From Litorimonas sp. (GTDB lineage: Bacteria > Pseudomonadota > Alphaproteobacteria > Caulobacterales > Maricaulaceae): a stretch of DNA of 64,000 nt. Position 1 is the first letter of the stretch, and each line of letters starts with the position of its first letter. A program made the position numbers and the translations under genes. The stretch spans positions 62,001-126,000 of the forward strand of contig JAPYSU010000004.1 of NCBI GenBank assembly GCA_029936425.1. Reading direction: 5' to 3'. Below are positions 32,201 to 41,778 of this stretch, in pieces. The notes beneath the pieces were generated by a model. It worked only from the letters and a program-made list of their open reading frames with translations, was not told where the DNA came from and ran no database searches.

Positions 32201-33433
32201 ATGAGTGCTAGGCGTCTTGCCATAAGACAACCTGACGAGTTTTCAATCTCCGCCAAGGCGAAGAAAGAAATCGAAGAGTGGGTGGCCAAATATCCTGACG
32301 GGCGGCAGCGCTCGGCCCTGATTCCGGCGCTCTGGATTGTTCAGAAAGACGGCGACGGCTGGCTGCCGGAGAAGGCTCTGCGCTTGGTCGGCGATATGCT
32401 CGGCATGGCCTATATTCGCGTTTACGAAGTCGCGACCTTTTACACCATGTTCAATCTCAAGCCCGTTGGTACGCATTATGTGCAGCTTTGCGGCACGACG
32501 CCGTGCTGGCTGCGGGGGTCTGACGATTTGAAAGCAATGCTTAAGCGCAAAATCGGCGCGCAAAACACGCTTTCAGAAGACGGCAAGCTGTCCTGGCTGG
32601 AAGTCGAATGTCTTGGCTCTTGCGCTAATGCGCCCATGGTTCAGATTTCCAATTCCGAAAGTGATCATTATTACGAGGATTTGACCGCAGAGTCTCTTGA
32701 GGCTGTGCTCGATGATCTGGTGGCCGGAAAATCACCTAAACCAGGATCGCAGAGCGGTCGGCACACTTCTGAGCCGGAAGGCGGCGCGTTGACCCTGAAA
32801 GGTCACGCGCCTTATCACACAACCAAAATGGTTCAGCTTCCCAATGCCGATAAAAAGGCAAAGCTCAATTATTATGAATGGGACCCGAAAGAAAGACGCG
32901 CCACACGCGGCGGTTGGGTTGATCCGAAGCTAAAAGCCAGCCGGGATCCGAAAAAACGCGGCGACAATGTTGGTAAAGACTTGTCCGAAGGTCTGGTGGA
33001 TGAAGAACCCTTCGCCGGAAAACCCGCGCGGGCCTCTAAAACGGCGCCGGAACGGATGACGAAAGATGAGACCGAGGCCAAGGCAAAGCAGAAAAAGGAT
33101 ATTCAGCTTCTCTACGAAGACGGCCCGACAGATGGTCCCAAAGATGATTTGAAGAAAATCAAGGGTATCGGCCCTGCCTTCGAGCGCGATCTGAATGAAA
33201 AAGGCGTTTATTACTATCGCCAGATCGGCGCTTGGAAGGCAGCAGACGTCAAAAAAGTTGAAGAGACAGTCAAAAAATTCCCAGGCCGAATTAAGCGTGA
33301 CGGGTGGGTCAAACAGGCAAAAGACTTGGACCGTGAATTGAAAGCCGCCGAGAAGAAAGCCGGGACAAAAAAGCCTGCAAAGAAAAAGCCGGCCAGCAAG
33401 AAAACAACGGCCAAAAAGAAGGGTAAAGCATAA
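32201..33433 (+). CDS. nuoE: NADH-quinone oxidoreductase subunit E with long C-terminal extension
   Basis: 24-kDa-type subunit holding the [2Fe-2S] cluster N1a. Residues ~1-170 are the normal thioredoxin-like domain, with ligands in LCGTTPCWLRG and CLGSCANAP. The protein continues to 410 residues, more than twice the E. coli subunit. A charged linker leads to a small domain at ~300-365 with DDLKKIKGIGPAFERDL and RDGWVKQAKDL, a helix-hairpin-helix-like GIGP motif, and then a Lys/Ala tail rich in KKPAKKKP-type repeats. C-terminal extensions occur in other alphaproteobacterial NuoE proteins. The same small domain ends ribosomal protein S2 in this window. An in-frame GTG at 32189 is a less likely start. 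Confidence 0.95.
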   Translation: MSARRLAIRQPDEFSISAKAKKEIEEWVAKYPDGRQRSALIPALWIVQKDGDGWLPEKALRLVGDMLGMAYIRVYEVATFYTMFNLKPVGTHYVQLCGTTPCWLRGSDDLKAMLKRKIGAQNTLSEDGKLSWLEVECLGSCANAPMVQISNSESDHYYEDLTAESLEAVLDDLVAGKSPKPGSQSGRHTSEPEGGALTLKGHAPYHTTKMVQLPNADKKAKLNYYEWDPKERRATRGGWVDPKLKASRDPKKRGDNVGKDLSEGLVDEEPFAGKPARASKTAPERMTKDETEAKAKQKKDIQLLYEDGPTDGPKDDLKKIKGIGPAFERDLNEKGVYYYRQIGAWKAADVKKVEETVKKFPGRIKRDGWVKQAKDLDRELKAAEKKAGTKKPAKKKPASKKTTAKKKGKA

Positions 33434-33435
33434 CC

Positions 33436-34743
33436 ATGGCAAATCTCCTTCAGGATAAAGACCGGATTTTCACGAACCTTTACGGACTTCAGGACTGGAG
33501 CCTCGACGCCGCGCGCGATCGCGGGGCATGGCTCGGCACCGAAGCGATTTTATCGCAAGGGCGCGACTGGATTATCGATCAGGTGAAATCTTCCGGTCTT
33601 CGTGGACGCGGCGGTGCGGGCTTCCCGACAGGCCTAAAGTGGTCCTTCATGCCGAAAGAAGTCGGTAAACGCCCGCATTATCTGGTCGTCAACGCTGATG
33701 AATCAGAGCCCGGATCCTGCAAAGACCGCGATATGCTCCGCCATGAACCGCATTTGCTAATCGAAGGCTGTCTTGTGGCGTCCTTCGCCATGCAGGCTCA
33801 TGCCTGTTACATCTATGTACGCGGTGAATATATTCTAGAGCGTCAGCGCCTCCAGGCCGCCATTGATGAAGCCTATGCAGCCGGACTTGTCGGTAAGAAT
33901 GCCTGCGGCTCCGGCTGGGATTTCAATATCTATATACATCACGGCGCAGGGGCCTATATTTGCGGCGAAGAGACAGCTTTGCTGGAATCTCTTGAAGGCA
34001 AAAAAGGACAGCCACGCTTGAAGCCGCCCTTTCCGGCAGGCGCCGGTCTTTATGGCTGCCCGACAACGGTCAATAATGTTGAGTCTATCGCGGTTGTTCC
34101 GACAATCCTGCGCCGCGGCGTGGAGTGGTGGACGCAATTTGGCCGTGACAACAATAAAGGGACGAAGGTTTTCTCGATTTCGGGTCATGTCAATAAGCCC
34201 TGCAATGTTGAGGAAGCGCTTTCCATCCCGATGAAAAAGCTGATCGAAACCTATGCCGGCGGCGTGCGCGGCGGATGGGACAATCTGAAATGCGTTATTC
34301 CGGGCGGCTCCTCTGTTCCGCTCTTGCCGAAAGAGATTTGCGATACGGTCCTGATGGATTTTGACGCGCTACGCGAAAATCAATCCGGTCTCGGAACGGC
34401 GGCGATGATCGTTATGGATAAATCCACCGATGTCGTCAAAGCGATTGCGCGGATTTCCTATTTCTACAAACATGAAAGCTGCGGTCAGTGTACGCCGTGC
34501 CGCGAGGGCACAGGCTGGATGTGGCGCGTCATGGAACGTATGGTACGAGGCGAGGCGGAAACGTCCGAGATTGATATGCTGCTAGACGTGACGAAACAGG
34601 TCGAAGGCCACACAATCTGCGCCCTCGGCGATGCGGCGGCTTGGCCAATTCAAGGTCTTATCCGTCACTTCCGCCACGAAATCGAAGAGCGCATCGATAA
34701 TTACCGCGTCAATAAACCTGTCTTTGTCGAAGCGGCGGAGTAG
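33436..34743 (+). CDS. nuoF: NADH-quinone oxidoreductase subunit F
   Basis: 435-residue 51-kDa-type subunit that binds NADH and FMN and carries cluster N3. RGRGGAGFPTGLKW (nucleotide loop), GAGAYICGEETALLESLEGKKG, and the cluster ligands ESCGQCTPCREGTGW and TICALGD. Starts 3 bases after nuoE. A short coiled-coil gene, not nuoG, follows directly. Confidence 0.97.
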   Translation: MANLLQDKDRIFTNLYGLQDWSLDAARDRGAWLGTEAILSQGRDWIIDQVKSSGLRGRGGAGFPTGLKWSFMPKEVGKRPHYLVVNADESEPGSCKDRDMLRHEPHLLIEGCLVASFAMQAHACYIYVRGEYILERQRLQAAIDEAYAAGLVGKNACGSGWDFNIYIHHGAGAYICGEETALLESLEGKKGQPRLKPPFPAGAGLYGCPTTVNNVESIAVVPTILRRGVEWWTQFGRDNNKGTKVFSISGHVNKPCNVEEALSIPMKKLIETYAGGVRGGWDNLKCVIPGGSSVPLLPKEICDTVLMDFDALRENQSGLGTAAMIVMDKSTDVVKAIARISYFYKHESCGQCTPCREGTGWMWRVMERMVRGEAETSEIDMLLDVTKQVEGHTICALGDAAAWPIQGLIRHFRHEIEERIDNYRVNKPVFVEAAE

Positions 34744-34745
34744 GT

Positions 34746-35012
34746 ATGGTTGAGAACACTCAGGATATGATTTTACCTCTTCTGCACCAGATCAATGGCA
34801 AGTTGACGAGAATTGAGCAGCGTCTCGACAACCTCGAAGACGGTCAGCGGAGCATGAATGTTCGAATGACTAATCTTGAGAGAGGCGTATCGGAAGTGAA
34901 CCATCGTTTGGATACATTTCATGTTCGATTGGAACGTATCGAAAAAATACAGCACCTTACCGAAAATTCCTTAATGGAACAATCTGAAGACTTTGAAGGC
35001 CCGGACGCATGA
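34746..35012 (+). CDS. Small coiled-coil orphan protein between nuoF and nuoG
   Basis: An 88-residue cytosolic protein with heptad-like spacing through most of its length (LLHQINGKLTRIEQRLDNLED, LERGVSEVNHRLDTFHVRLERIEK) and an acidic end. No catalytic motif. It starts 3 bases after nuoF and its end overlaps the nuoG start (ATGA), so it is fully integrated into the operon. I know no complex I subunit of this kind in bacteria. It may be a genus-level accessory factor or a neutral insertion. Short coiled-coil proteins of this style are common in alphaproteobacteria, without known functions. Confidence 0.72.
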   Translation: MVENTQDMILPLLHQINGKLTRIEQRLDNLEDGQRSMNVRMTNLERGVSEVNHRLDTFHVRLERIEKIQHLTENSLMEQSEDFEGPDA

Positions 35013-37111
35013 GCGATCTACGCAAAATCAATATTGATGGCACGGAATATGAAGTGCCCGGCGAATACACGCTGATGCAGGCCTGCGAAGAGTATGGCGG
35101 CGCGGAAATTCCGCGTTTCTGCTATCATGAGCGCCTGTCTGTGGCCGGTAACTGCCGTATGTGCCTCGTCGAATGGGAAGGCGCCCCTAAGCCGCAAGCC
35201 TCTTGTGCCTTACAAGTCAAAGACCTTCGCCCGAACCGCGACGGCACGCCTGCCAATATTCGCACCAATTCCGAAGTGGTGAAAAAAGCGCGCGAAGGCG
35301 TCATGGAATTCCTGCTGATTAACCACCCGCTCGATTGCCCGATTTGCGATCAGGGCGGCGAATGCGATCTACAAGACCAGGCTATGGCCTATGGCCGCGA
35401 TAGCTCTCGTTTCGAAGAGAATAAACGCGCGGTCGATGATAAATTCATGGGCCCCTTGGTCAATACGATCATGACCCGCTGCATTCAGTGTACGCGCTGC
35501 GTCCGCTTCGTCACCGAGGTCGGCGGCGTGCAGGAAATCGGCATGGCCTCTCGCGGCGAAGACGCCGAAATTACGACCTATTTGGAACAATCGCTGACCT
35601 CCGAGCTTTCCGGCAATGTGATTGACCTTTGTCCAGTTGGCGCGCTGACATCCAAACCCTATTCCTTTAACGCCCGCCCTTGGGAACTTGAAAAAGTTGA
35701 ATCCGTCGATGTAATGGACGCTGTTGGCTCCAATATCCGCGTCGATAGCCGCAACGGAGCTGTGCTGCGTATTCTTCCTGTTGTAAATGACGACGTGAAT
35801 GAAGAATGGATTTCCGACAAAACCCGTTTCGTCTGGGACGGTCTGGCGCGTCAGCGTCTCGACAAACCCTATATTCGCGAGAACGGGAAATTCCGCTCCG
35901 CGAGCTGGGATGAAGCCCTCGCTTTAGCAGCCGAAAAAATGTCCGACGACCCCGAAAAAATCGGCGTGATTGCTGGGGACATGTGCGACGCGGAATCCAT
36001 GAAAGCGATGAAGGATCTCAGCGATACGCTGGGCCTTAAGAACATTGATTGCCGCCAGGACGGATCTGTTTTGGGCGGCGGTGCAAGACAGAGCTATTTG
36101 TTTAACACAACCATCTCCGGCATCGAAAAGGCCGATGCTGTATTGTTGATCGGAACAAATCCGCGCCATGAAGCACCTCTGGTGAATACGCGTATCCGTA
36201 AAGCCTGGCTGACTGGAAACACCGAAATAGGTATGATCGGCGAAACGTCTGATCTGACCTATGATTATGAACATGTCGGATTGTCAGCAGCTGATGTTGG
36301 CAAGTTTTCGAAATCGCGCTCCGGCTTTGCAAAAGCTTTCAAGGCCGCGAAAAACCCGGTTGTTATTGTCGGCTCTGCGGCCCTTCGTGGCAAAGACGGC
36401 GCGGCTCTACTCAATGCTATCGGCGCAATGTCCTCCAAAATTGTACGCGAAGACTGGAATGGATTTAATGTCCTCCACACGGCCGCGTCTCGCGTGGCCG
36501 GTCTCGATATGGGCTTCCTTCCGGGAGAGGGCGGCAAATCTACAAACGCTATTCTCGACGCTGCCGCGTCCGGCGAAATCGAAACTGTTTACCTCATGGC
36601 GGCGGATGAGCTGGACACGTCCAAGCTGAAAGACGCCTTCGTCATTTACCAAGGCCACCACGGTGATGCGGGCGCACATGTCGCCGATATCATCTTGCCA
36701 GGGGCGGCTTACACGGAAAAAGACGGAATTTACGTCAATACAGAAGGCCGCGTCCAACTCGGCTACCGCGCCGTGGCCCCAAAAGGGGAGGCGAAAGAAG
36801 ACTGGGCAATCCTTCGGGCGCTTTCGGGGCATCTGAAACAGGTTCTCCCCTATGACAATATCCATGTCCTTCGGGAAAAACTGTTTGCCGATCATCCAAC
36901 CTTCCTAAGTCTGGATACGGCGCCAGGAGCGGCAGAGGCCGCCTCTTTCGACCCAAGTAATTTGGGCGAAAAAGGAGAGTTGTCCAGCGAGCCGTTGAAA
37001 AACCCAATCGAGGATTTCTACCTGACAAACCCGATTGCGCGGGCGTCTAACGTCATGGCGGAGTGTTCTGCTGTGATTGCAGATGAAGATATTAAAGTGG
37101 CGGCGGAATAA
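35009..37111 (+). CDS. nuoG: NADH-quinone oxidoreductase subunit G
   Basis: 700-residue 75-kDa-type iron-sulfur subunit. The N-terminal ferredoxin domain binds [2Fe-2S] (FCYHERLSVAGNCRMCLVEW, ASCALQV); the next ligands are HPLDCPICDQGGECDLQ, then RCIQCTRCVRF and VIDLCPVGAL for the tetranuclear clusters. The C-terminal part is the molybdopterin-oxidoreductase-like domain without a cofactor site. It starts at ATG overlapping the coiled-coil gene and its stop overlaps the nuoH start. Confidence 0.97.
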   Translation: MSDLRKINIDGTEYEVPGEYTLMQACEEYGGAEIPRFCYHERLSVAGNCRMCLVEWEGAPKPQASCALQVKDLRPNRDGTPANIRTNSEVVKKAREGVMEFLLINHPLDCPICDQGGECDLQDQAMAYGRDSSRFEENKRAVDDKFMGPLVNTIMTRCIQCTRCVRFVTEVGGVQEIGMASRGEDAEITTYLEQSLTSELSGNVIDLCPVGALTSKPYSFNARPWELEKVESVDVMDAVGSNIRVDSRNGAVLRILPVVNDDVNEEWISDKTRFVWDGLARQRLDKPYIRENGKFRSASWDEALALAAEKMSDDPEKIGVIAGDMCDAESMKAMKDLSDTLGLKNIDCRQDGSVLGGGARQSYLFNTTISGIEKADAVLLIGTNPRHEAPLVNTRIRKAWLTGNTEIGMIGETSDLTYDYEHVGLSAADVGKFSKSRSGFAKAFKAAKNPVVIVGSAALRGKDGAALLNAIGAMSSKIVREDWNGFNVLHTAASRVAGLDMGFLPGEGGKSTNAILDAAASGEIETVYLMAADELDTSKLKDAFVIYQGHHGDAGAHVADIILPGAAYTEKDGIYVNTEGRVQLGYRAVAPKGEAKEDWAILRALSGHLKQVLPYDNIHVLREKLFADHPTFLSLDTAPGAAEAASFDPSNLGEKGELSSEPLKNPIEDFYLTNPIARASNVMAECSAVIADEDIKVAAE

Positions 37112-38208
37112 TGGCTGACATGATGACAATAATGGCAACAGGTCCGTTTTGGGGGGATTTGTCTCCGCTCGTCTGGTTTGCTCTGAAATTTCTGCAAGTT
37201 CTTGGATTTGTTCTGGTTTTGGCCTTGCTTGTGGCCGCACTTGTTCTGGCTGACCGCAAAATCTGGGCGGCGGTTCAAATGCGCCGCGGGCCGAATGTGG
37301 TGGGGGCGTTCGGCCTCCTGCAGACCATTGCCGACGCCTTGAAATTCTTCTTCAAGGAAATCGTTGTGCCGTCGGGTTCAGACAAGTTTCTGTTTATTCT
37401 AGCCCCTGTATTGACGCTCGTTATGGCCTTTCTGGCGTGGGCTGTGGTGCCCGTTGCGCCCGGCTGGGTGATTTCCGATATCAATATCGGTATTCTCTAT
37501 ATTCTGGCGATCAGCTCCCTCGGCGTTTACGGTATTATTATTGGCGGCTGGGCGTCCAACTCCAAATACCCGTTTATGGGCGCTCTGCGTTCGGCCGCAC
37601 AAATGGTCTCGTATGAAGTGTCCATCGGCTTTATTATTCTGACGGTTATTTTCCTGACAGGCTCTATGAACCTCACGGAAATCGTCAATTACCAGGCCGG
37701 CGGATTATTTAACTGGAATATGTTCCGTCTGAACCCGCTTGGCGAGTTCGGGGTCTGGAATCTGCTTCTATTCCCCGTCATGTTCTATATGGGCATTCTG
37801 TTCTTTATCTCGGCTCTCGCCGAAACCAATCGTCCGCCGTTTGATCTCCCAGAGGCGGAATCGGAACTTGTGGCCGGTTATCAGGTAGAGTATTCCTCTA
37901 CGCCTTTCCTGATGTACTTCTTCGGCGAATACGTAAATATCATGCTGCTTTGCTCGGTCATGACTGTCTTGTTCTTCGGAGGCTGGCATGCGCCCCTGGA
38001 TATTGGCATTCAATTCGTGCCGCCAATTTTATGGTTTCTTTTGAAGACGGCGTTTCTGTTCTTCCTGTTTGCGATGGTGAAAGCCATCGTGCCCCGTTAC
38101 CGCTATGATCAGTTGATGCGGCTGGGATGGAAAGTCTTCCTCCCGACTTCACTGGTCGCGGTTGTTTTTGTGTCCACCTTCGTCGTATTCCTCGGCGATA
38201 AAATTTAG
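37111..38208 (+). CDS. nuoH: NADH-quinone oxidoreductase subunit H
   Basis: 365-residue membrane subunit joining the arms and forming the quinone tunnel entrance. About eight helices. Diagnostic: LADRKIWAAVQMRRGPNVVG, ADALKFFFKE and AETNRPPFDLPEAESELVAGY. Starts on the last base of the nuoG stop codon. Confidence 0.97.
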   Translation: MADMMTIMATGPFWGDLSPLVWFALKFLQVLGFVLVLALLVAALVLADRKIWAAVQMRRGPNVVGAFGLLQTIADALKFFFKEIVVPSGSDKFLFILAPVLTLVMAFLAWAVVPVAPGWVISDINIGILYILAISSLGVYGIIIGGWASNSKYPFMGALRSAAQMVSYEVSIGFIILTVIFLTGSMNLTEIVNYQAGGLFNWNMFRLNPLGEFGVWNLLLFPVMFYMGILFFISALAETNRPPFDLPEAESELVAGYQVEYSSTPFLMYFFGEYVNIMLLCSVMTVLFFGGWHAPLDIGIQFVPPILWFLLKTAFLFFLFAMVKAIVPRYRYDQLMRLGWKVFLPTSLVAVVFVSTFVVFLGDKI

Positions 38209-38219
38209 GAGTGGCTGAT

Positions 38220-38708
38220 ATGTCCCGTATCAAACAAGCCATTCGTGGCGCCCTGTTGCTGGAATTCGGCAGTGCGTTCGTCTTGGCGATGAAATATTTC
38301 TTTCGTCCCAAAGTGACGATTAACTACCCGTTCGAGAAGGGGCCAATCAGCCCGCGATTTCGCGGTGAACATGCGCTTCGCCGCTATCCAAGCGGGGAAG
38401 AGCGCTGCATTGCCTGCAAGCTTTGCGAAGCGATTTGCCCGGCCCAGGCGATCACGATTGAGGCCGAGCCTCGCCCTGACGGATCCCGCCGGACGACGAT
38501 CTACGATATCGATATGGTCAAATGTATTTATTGCGGTCTGTGCCAGGAAGCCTGCCCAGTCGATGCGATTGTCGAAGGCCCGAACTATGAATTCGCGACG
38601 GAAACGCGCGAAGAGCTATACTACAACAAAGAGAAGTTACTGGCGAATGGGGATCGCTGGGAACATCAAATCGCAAAAAATCTGGCCTTAGACGCTCCCT
38701 ATCGTTAA
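38220..38708 (+). CDS. nuoI: NADH-quinone oxidoreductase subunit I
   Basis: 162-residue ferredoxin-like subunit with two [4Fe-4S] clusters (N6a and N6b): CIACKLCEAICPAQAI and CIYCGLCQEACPVDAI. ATG 38220 is preferred to GTG 38211 because AGGAGT lies at proper distance before it. A 12-bp palindrome ACTCAGCTGAGT follows at 38724-38735, before nuoJ. Confidence 0.97.
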   Translation: MSRIKQAIRGALLLEFGSAFVLAMKYFFRPKVTINYPFEKGPISPRFRGEHALRRYPSGEERCIACKLCEAICPAQAITIEAEPRPDGSRRTTIYDIDMVKCIYCGLCQEACPVDAIVEGPNYEFATETREELYYNKEKLLANGDRWEHQIAKNLALDAPYR

Positions 38709-38761
38709 AGCCGCCCAAAAGGAACTCAGCTGAGTCTCACTCTGCTAAAGGACTTGTCATC

Positions 38762-39361
38762 GTGTTAACTGCCCTTTCATTCTATTTGCTCTCGGCTGTC
38801 GCCGTCGCAGCGGCCTTTATGGTCGTGGCCAGTCGCAATCCGGTGCATTCCGTTATGTATCTGATCCTGACGTTTTTCTCTGCCGCAGGCCTCTTCATTC
38901 TGATGGGCGCCGAGTTTCTCGCCCTTCTACTCGTGTTGGTCTATGTTGGGGCGGTTGCTGTTCTCTTCCTTTTTGTTGTCATGATGCTCGATGTTGATTT
39001 CGTCGAGCTGAAACAGGGGTTTCTGAGCTACCTCCCGATCGGGGCCGTGGTTGCGATTGTCCTGCTTTTGGAAATGGTTCTGGTCGGCGGCGCTTACATG
39101 GCCGGTGAAACCCAGACCGTTGTCGAACGCGGGCAGGAACTCTCTAATCTGGAGCGTTTCGGAGCCGTTCTATACACAGAATATGCCGGTCTTTTCGAAG
39201 CGGCGGGTATTGTTCTGCTCGTGGCAATGATAGGCGCAATCGTTCTCACCCTGCGTGACCGCGCGGGTGTTCGGAAGCAAAACGCCATGGATCAAATGGG
39301 CCGAACTCGTAAAGACGGCGTAGAGCTGGTCGATATCGAGCCTGGTCAAGGTTTAGGGTAG
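38762..39361 (+). CDS. nuoJ: NADH-quinone oxidoreductase subunit J
   Basis: 199-residue membrane subunit with five helices. MVVASRNPVHSVMYLILTFF and FLALLLVLVYVGAVAVLFLFVVMMLDVD (the pi-bulge helix region) are typical. GTG start with AAAGGA about 12 bases before it. The last ~30 residues are polar. Confidence 0.95.
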   Translation: MLTALSFYLLSAVAVAAAFMVVASRNPVHSVMYLILTFFSAAGLFILMGAEFLALLLVLVYVGAVAVLFLFVVMMLDVDFVELKQGFLSYLPIGAVVAIVLLLEMVLVGGAYMAGETQTVVERGQELSNLERFGAVLYTEYAGLFEAAGIVLLVAMIGAIVLTLRDRAGVRKQNAMDQMGRTRKDGVELVDIEPGQGLG

Positions 39362-39370
39362 GAGCGCATT

Positions 39371-39697
39371 ATGACTATCGGGCTATCCCATTATCTTATC
39401 GTTGCCGCCATATTATTCACTATTGGTGTCTTCGGCATTTTCGTAAACCGTAAAAACGTCATCATCATCCTAATGTGTATCGAGCTTATTCTGCTCGCAG
39501 TGAACATCAATTTCGTCGCCTTTTCGACCCACATGGTTGAAACGGCCACAAGCAATCCGATGGCCGGGCAGATTTTTGCCTTGTTTATCCTGACGGTTGC
39601 GGCGGCAGAAGCAGCCGTCGGTCTCGCCATTTTGGTGGTTTATTTCCGTAACAGAGGGAACATCGCGGTCGAAAATATCGACCTGATGAAGGGCTAG
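39371..39697 (+). CDS. nuoK: NADH-quinone oxidoreductase subunit K
   Basis: 108-residue three-helix antiporter-module subunit. The conserved glutamates are in IILMCIELILLAVNINFVAF and TVAAAEAAVGLAILV. A few residues longer at the C-terminus than the usual ~101. Confidence 0.96.
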   Translation: MTIGLSHYLIVAAILFTIGVFGIFVNRKNVIIILMCIELILLAVNINFVAFSTHMVETATSNPMAGQIFALFILTVAAAEAAVGLAILVVYFRNRGNIAVENIDLMKG

Positions 39698-39701
39698 GGA
39701 C

Positions 39702-41777
39702 ATGTATCATCTAATTGTCTTTCTGCCGCTATTAGGCGCAGCTCTTGCGGGCTTGATGGGCACGCGTCTGGGCAGGCAGCTTCTGCCGGAAAAACCCTCC
39801 ATGCTTATCACAACGGCGCTCCTGTTTGTGTCCGCCGCCTTGTCTTGGGTGTCTCTCATTCAAGTGGGGATGGGGCATAAGGAACTGGAAATCACGGTTC
39901 TGCGCTGGATGGATGTCGGCGGTCTGCAGGCAAATTGGGCCTTTAAAATCGATACGCTGACGGCGGTTATGCTGGTCGTTGTGAATACGGTCTCCTCGCT
40001 CGTTCACCTTTATAGCTGGGGCTATATGGAAGAGGACGAGTTCAAACCGCGCTTCTTTGCCTATCTGTCTCTCTTTACCTTTGCGATGTTGATGTTGGTC
40101 ACATCCGACAACTTCATTCAGCTTTTCTTCGGCTGGGAAGGCGTGGGACTCGCCTCTTATCTGCTGATTGGGTATTACTATAAAAAACCGTCTGCCAATG
40201 CGGCAGCGATCAAAGCCTTTGTCACGAACCGGGTTGGGGATGTTGGTCTGGCCCTCGGCGTCATGACGATCTTCCTCGTCTTTGGCTCTGTCGAGTTTGA
40301 AACCGTTTTTAACGCCATTGGAGATAATTCAAATCGCGTTCTGTCATTCCTCGGCATGCAATTTAACGCAATGGAATTGATCGCGTTTCTTCTCTTTATC
40401 GGCGCGATGGGCAAATCCGCTCAGTTCGTTCTTCATGTTTGGCTGCCCGATGCGATGGAAGGTCCAACCCCTGTTTCGGCGCTTATCCATGCCGCGACAA
40501 TGGTGACCGCCGGTGTGTTCCTCGTTTGCCGCGCCTATCCTATTTACGATGCCGCGCCGATGACCTCCGGTTTCATCACAGCGATTGGCGCCTTTACAGC
40601 GCTTTTTGCGGCGACCGTGGCCTTGGTTCAGAACGATATTAAACGCGTGATCGCCTATTCAACCTGTTCCCAGCTTGGGTATATGTTCTTTGCGGCCGGG
40701 GTGGGCGCCTATAACGCGGCGATGTTCCACCTCTTTACCCATGCCTTCTTTAAGGCCTTGCTCTTCCTTTGCGCGGGATCCGTTATCCACGCGCTTCATC
40801 ACGAACAGGATATGCGCCGTATGGGCGGCATTCGAAAGAAAGTGCCGTGGACCTATATCACCATGATTATCGGGACATTGGCGATTACAGGTATTGGTAT
40901 ACCAGGTACCTCTATCGGTTTTGCCGGTTTCTTCTCCAAAGACGCGATTATTGAAGCGGCTTATTCCGGCTCTGCCGAGAGCAATGCGGCGGCTTTCGCC
41001 TTCTGGGTCGGCTTGGTCGCGGCGCTGATGACAAGTTTCTATAGCTGGCGTCTTATCTTCATGACGTTCCACGGAAAGTTTCGCGGCGATCACCATACGC
41101 TGGATCACGCACATGAGAGCCCCTGGGTTATGCGTCTGCCACTTGTCGCTCTGAGTATTGGGGCTGTCTTTGCCGGCGCGGTTTTCTATTCCTTCTTTAT
41201 GGGCAATGCCGGAGACTTCTGGCACGGCGCCCTTCCGATTGCGGCCGGAGAGCATCACGCCGCAATCGCACCGGAAAATCTATATGCCATGGCACCGGGT
41301 TCCGCGACAGATGCCACTCACGCAGAGCCCACGCCTGGCGGCCTGTTTGGTTGGCTCTTTGCCAAAGTGCATGGTTATCCGTTCTGGGTACTCCTCTTGC
41401 CGTTGGTCATGTCTGTGACTGGTTTCGTCATTGCCTGGTTCATGTATATGCGCGGTTCGGTCGAAGAGAAAATCAGCCACGTTCAGGAAACAGGCGGCGG
41501 TCCGCTCTACAATTTCCTATTGAACAAATGGTATATTGACGAGCTTTACAACGTCACTGTCGTGAAGCTTGTGAATTTCCTGGGCGATAAATTCTGGAAA
41601 GTCGGTGATGAGAAAATCATTGACGGCTACGGCCCGGACGGTGTTGCCAAATTTGCTTCAGGGGCGGCTAAGCGCCTGTCTAAAATCCAAACAGGCTATT
41701 TATATCACTATGCCTTTATCATGTTGTTGGGAGTCGCTGTGCTGATTGTCGTGGCATTCCGCGGGGTAGGAGGCTGA
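39702..41777 (+). CDS. nuoL: NADH-quinone oxidoreductase subunit L
   Basis: 691-residue distal antiporter-like subunit. FFGWEGVGLASYLLIGYYY, GKSAQFVLHVWLPDAMEGPTPVSALIHAATMVTAGVFL (discontinuous helix and conserved Lys/His) and the long C-terminal lateral helix region are all present. Starts 5 bases after nuoK. Confidence 0.97.
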   Translation: MYHLIVFLPLLGAALAGLMGTRLGRQLLPEKPSMLITTALLFVSAALSWVSLIQVGMGHKELEITVLRWMDVGGLQANWAFKIDTLTAVMLVVVNTVSSLVHLYSWGYMEEDEFKPRFFAYLSLFTFAMLMLVTSDNFIQLFFGWEGVGLASYLLIGYYYKKPSANAAAIKAFVTNRVGDVGLALGVMTIFLVFGSVEFETVFNAIGDNSNRVLSFLGMQFNAMELIAFLLFIGAMGKSAQFVLHVWLPDAMEGPTPVSALIHAATMVTAGVFLVCRAYPIYDAAPMTSGFITAIGAFTALFAATVALVQNDIKRVIAYSTCSQLGYMFFAAGVGAYNAAMFHLFTHAFFKALLFLCAGSVIHALHHEQDMRRMGGIRKKVPWTYITMIIGTLAITGIGIPGTSIGFAGFFSKDAIIEAAYSGSAESNAAAFAFWVGLVAALMTSFYSWRLIFMTFHGKFRGDHHTLDHAHESPWVMRLPLVALSIGAVFAGAVFYSFFMGNAGDFWHGALPIAAGEHHAAIAPENLYAMAPGSATDATHAEPTPGGLFGWLFAKVHGYPFWVLLLPLVMSVTGFVIAWFMYMRGSVEEKISHVQETGGGPLYNFLLNKWYIDELYNVTVVKLVNFLGDKFWKVGDEKIIDGYGPDGVAKFASGAAKRLSKIQTGYLYHYAFIMLLGVAVLIVVAFRGVGG

Positions 41778-41778
41778 T

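Noticed and set aside
41158..41418. Out-of-frame 86-codon frame inside nuoL
   Set aside because: The in-frame NuoL protein is complete and well conserved across this stretch, so this is an alternative-frame shadow.
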